Shown piece by piece: positions 20,666-22,220 of a stretch of DNA of 22,220 nucleotides. Positions within the stretch are counted from its first letter, which is position 1; each line of letters begins with the position of its first letter. The notes below the pieces were generated by a model. That model was given only the letters and a program-made list of their open reading frames with translations. It searched no databases and was not told the DNA's origin. Location: assembly GCA_051984675.1 (NCBI GenBank), contig JBPYFK010000073.1, positions 1-22,220 of the forward strand, in the 5' to 3' direction. The position numbers and the translations under genes were made by a program. This stretch comes from JBPYFK01 sp051984675. Lineage in GTDB: Bacteria; Actinomycetota; Actinomycetes; Mycobacteriales; Pseudonocardiaceae.

Positions 20666-21874
20666 CTAGGAGGCCGGGACAGCGTCGTCGACCGAGTCGA
20701 CCGAGTCATCCAAGCCGAGAACCTGCACGTTGGTGAGCAGCTTCTCGACGAGTTCGTCCAGCTCGATCCGGCGTTCGAGGGTGGCGAGCTGCGCGGTCGT
20801 CGTCCGGGTGGCGACGTGCGGTGGCGTGATCAGCTTGCAGCAGTCCTCATCCGGCAGAACGGAGATCTCGCCGGTGCCGATCCGCTCGGCTTCGGCGATG
20901 ATCTCCGCTTTGTCCCACCCCAGCAGCGGGCGCAGCACGGGCAACTTCGCCGCCTGGTCGGTGGTGGCCAGGTTCGCCAGCGTCTGACTCGACACCTGCC
21001 CCAGGCTGTCCCCGGTCACCAGGGCTTTCGCACCCAACCGGCCGGCGAGCACGCTGGCGGCTCGCACGATGAGCCTGCGTTGCGCGACAATCTGGAACCT
21101 GCCGGCGCCGGCGGTGGCGAGCTGCCGTTGCGCGTGCCCGATCGGCACGACATGCAACCGCGCCCCTCCCTGGAACCGGTTGAGCTGGCGGACCAGGGCA
21201 TACGCCTTGTACGTCGACGACGGGCCGGTGTAGGGCGCGCCGGTGAAATGCACGAAGTCGCAGCGCAGCCCCCGCCGCATGGCCCGGTAGGCGGCCACCG
21301 GCGAGTCGAAACCGCCGGAGAGCAGGGCCAGCGCGTGGCCGCTTGCTCCGACCGGCAGACCGCCCTGCCCGGGGTGCTTCTCCACGGACACGAAGATCTC
21401 GTGCCGGTCCACCTCCACAGCGACCTCGACCTCGGGCCGGTCGAGATCGACCGGCCAGCCGAACTCGTCGCACACCGCCTGCCCGACATGCGCGGCGAGC
21501 TGTTCCGACGTCAGCGGGAAACCCTTGTTCCGCCGCCGCGCTCGAATCGCGAAGCTGTGCCGGGTCGAGCCAGCTGCACCGAAACGCGCGCCGAGCATCC
21601 GCACCGCAGCGGTCGCGGCCCCCTCCGGCGTCTTCTCTACCCGCAGTGCCGGCTGGACCATGCTGAGCCCGATGACCTCGCACGCCCGCCGCACCAATGC
21701 CTCCTGGGACATGTCGGCGGATCCCACGAACAGTCCGTCACGCCGCCGAACCCGAAGGGAAGGCCCGATCGCCAGCCGCAAGCTGTCCAGCAGATGCTGC
21801 TCAAACACCCCACGGTTACGGCCTTTGAGCACCAGTTCGCCATGCTTCAGCAGCACGCACGGCTGGGGCAGCAT
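20666..21874 (-). CDS. thiI: ThiI-type tRNA 4-thiouridine synthetase, no rhodanese domain
   Basis: A 402-residue protein. It has an N-terminal ferredoxin-like region (VLLKHGELVLKGRN, 7-20), a THUMP domain (about 60-165), the ATP pyrophosphatase P-loop SGGFDS (186-191), VTGDSLGQVSSQTLANL (286-302) and a PDEDCCKLI motif with Cys345, the position of the catalytic Cys of ThiI enzymes. The rhodanese domain of E. coli ThiI is absent, as in Bacillus-type enzymes, so a separate desulfurase must donate sulfur for s4U8 in tRNA. ATG 21874 follows GGAGGTGAGGTGC, with GGAGG nine bases away; the longer frame runs back into the rRNA and is not used. It lies about 110 bases downstream of the 23S 3' end on the same strand, behind a hairpin, where a 5S gene would be expected. 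Confidence 0.9.
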   Translation of the reverse strand: MLPQPCVLLKHGELVLKGRNRGVFEQHLLDSLRLAIGPSLRVRRRDGLFVGSADMSQEALVRRACEVIGLSMVQPALRVEKTPEGAATAAVRMLGARFGAAGSTRHSFAIRARRRNKGFPLTSEQLAAHVGQAVCDEFGWPVDLDRPEVEVAVEVDRHEIFVSVEKHPGQGGLPVGASGHALALLSGGFDSPVAAYRAMRRGLRCDFVHFTGAPYTGPSSTYKAYALVRQLNRFQGGARLHVVPIGHAQRQLATAGAGRFQIVAQRRLIVRAASVLAGRLGAKALVTGDSLGQVSSQTLANLATTDQAAKLPVLRPLLGWDKAEIIAEAERIGTGEISVLPDEDCCKLITPPHVATRTTTAQLATLERRIELDELVEKLLTNVQVLGLDDSVDSVDDAVPAS

Positions 21875-21899
21875 GCACCTCACCTCCGAAACGCAGAAA

Positions 21900-21934
21900 G
21901 CGCCCAGCGGGATACATCGAACCCGCATAGGCGC
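21900..21934 (-). terminator. hairpin between 23S rRNA and thiI
   Basis: On the minus strand GCGCC-TAT-GCGGG, a ten-base loop (TTCGATGTAT), CCCGC-TG-GGCGC form two stacked five-bp stems, followed by TTTCT. It ends 25 bases before the thiI start. The T-rich follow-up and position fit an rRNA-operon terminator. The GGGTTCGA in the loop looks like a tRNA T-arm but the loop is too long. Confidence 0.6.
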
Positions 21935-21984
21935 CCAGAAAGGAGGAGCGCACCTCGAGAACTCCACAGTGAACGCCGCGATGT

Positions 21985-22220
<236 letters not shown>

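Noticed and set aside
21875..21984. 5S rRNA or tRNA between 23S and thiI
   Set aside because: The space is about 110 bases, holds a hairpin and a ribosome site, and lacks 5S conserved segments. The T-arm-like loop is three bases too long and no acceptor, D or anticodon arm is present.

Overview
This is a high-GC (roughly 70%) chromosomal stretch from an actinomycete. Evidence: strong GC bias at third codon positions, frequent GTG starts, many 4-base GTGA/ATGA gene overlaps, an NmtR-type metal sensor close to the mycobacterial protein, and DUF4389 and THUMP/PP-loop ThiI proteins typical of the phylum. The style suggests a Pseudonocardiaceae-like genus, but this is inferred from gene content and not proven. 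I see no phage, insertion sequence, CRISPR array or tRNA.

Layout. 1-121: tail of an unidentified gene. 146-796: SAM methyltransferase, then a 314-base gap holding a possible 36-residue membrane peptide and a strong terminator hairpin. 1111-1755: phoU. 1969-2831: two overlapping crcB/fluC fluoride-channel subunits. 2855-9387, minus strand: a tight five-gene run, read in the order NmtR-like Ni/Co sensor, hydantoinase/oxoprolinase A, hydantoinase/oxoprolinase B, a 98-residue unknown protein and an acetyl-CoA-synthetase-like ligase. A His-rich cation diffusion facilitator (9454-10371) diverges from it across a palindromic operator candidate. 10376-12735, minus: two overlapping secreted PF04185 phosphoesterases. 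12905-13528, minus: beta carbonic anhydrase, divergent from a GT-B glycosyltransferase (13613-14755). 14752-16163, minus: flotillin-like SPFH protein with a small NfeD-like partner. 16276-18362, minus: a third PF04185 phosphoesterase overlapping a lipoprotein gene. The 316-base gap that follows contains a palindrome, 21-bp tandem repeats and a possible ECF promoter. 18679-19461: DUF4389 membrane protein. 19669-20655: pirin. 20666-21874, minus: thiI, directly downstream of the 3' end of a 23S rRNA gene (about 21985 to the window end), with no 5S gene between them.

How the parts fit. The most distinctive unit is the 2855-9387 run. HyuA/HyuB-type ATP-dependent enzymes (the family of acetone and acetophenone carboxylases, hydantoinases and oxoprolinases), a small helical protein and an AMP-forming CoA ligase together resemble an 'activate or carboxylate, then make the CoA thioester' route. 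It is headed by a metal sensor and lies opposite a metal exporter. The substrate cannot be read from sequence. A second theme is phosphate and lipid metabolism at the cell surface: phoU, three secreted phosphoesterases, a lipoprotein and a flotillin. The 23S-thiI junction without 5S is the main oddity in genome structure.
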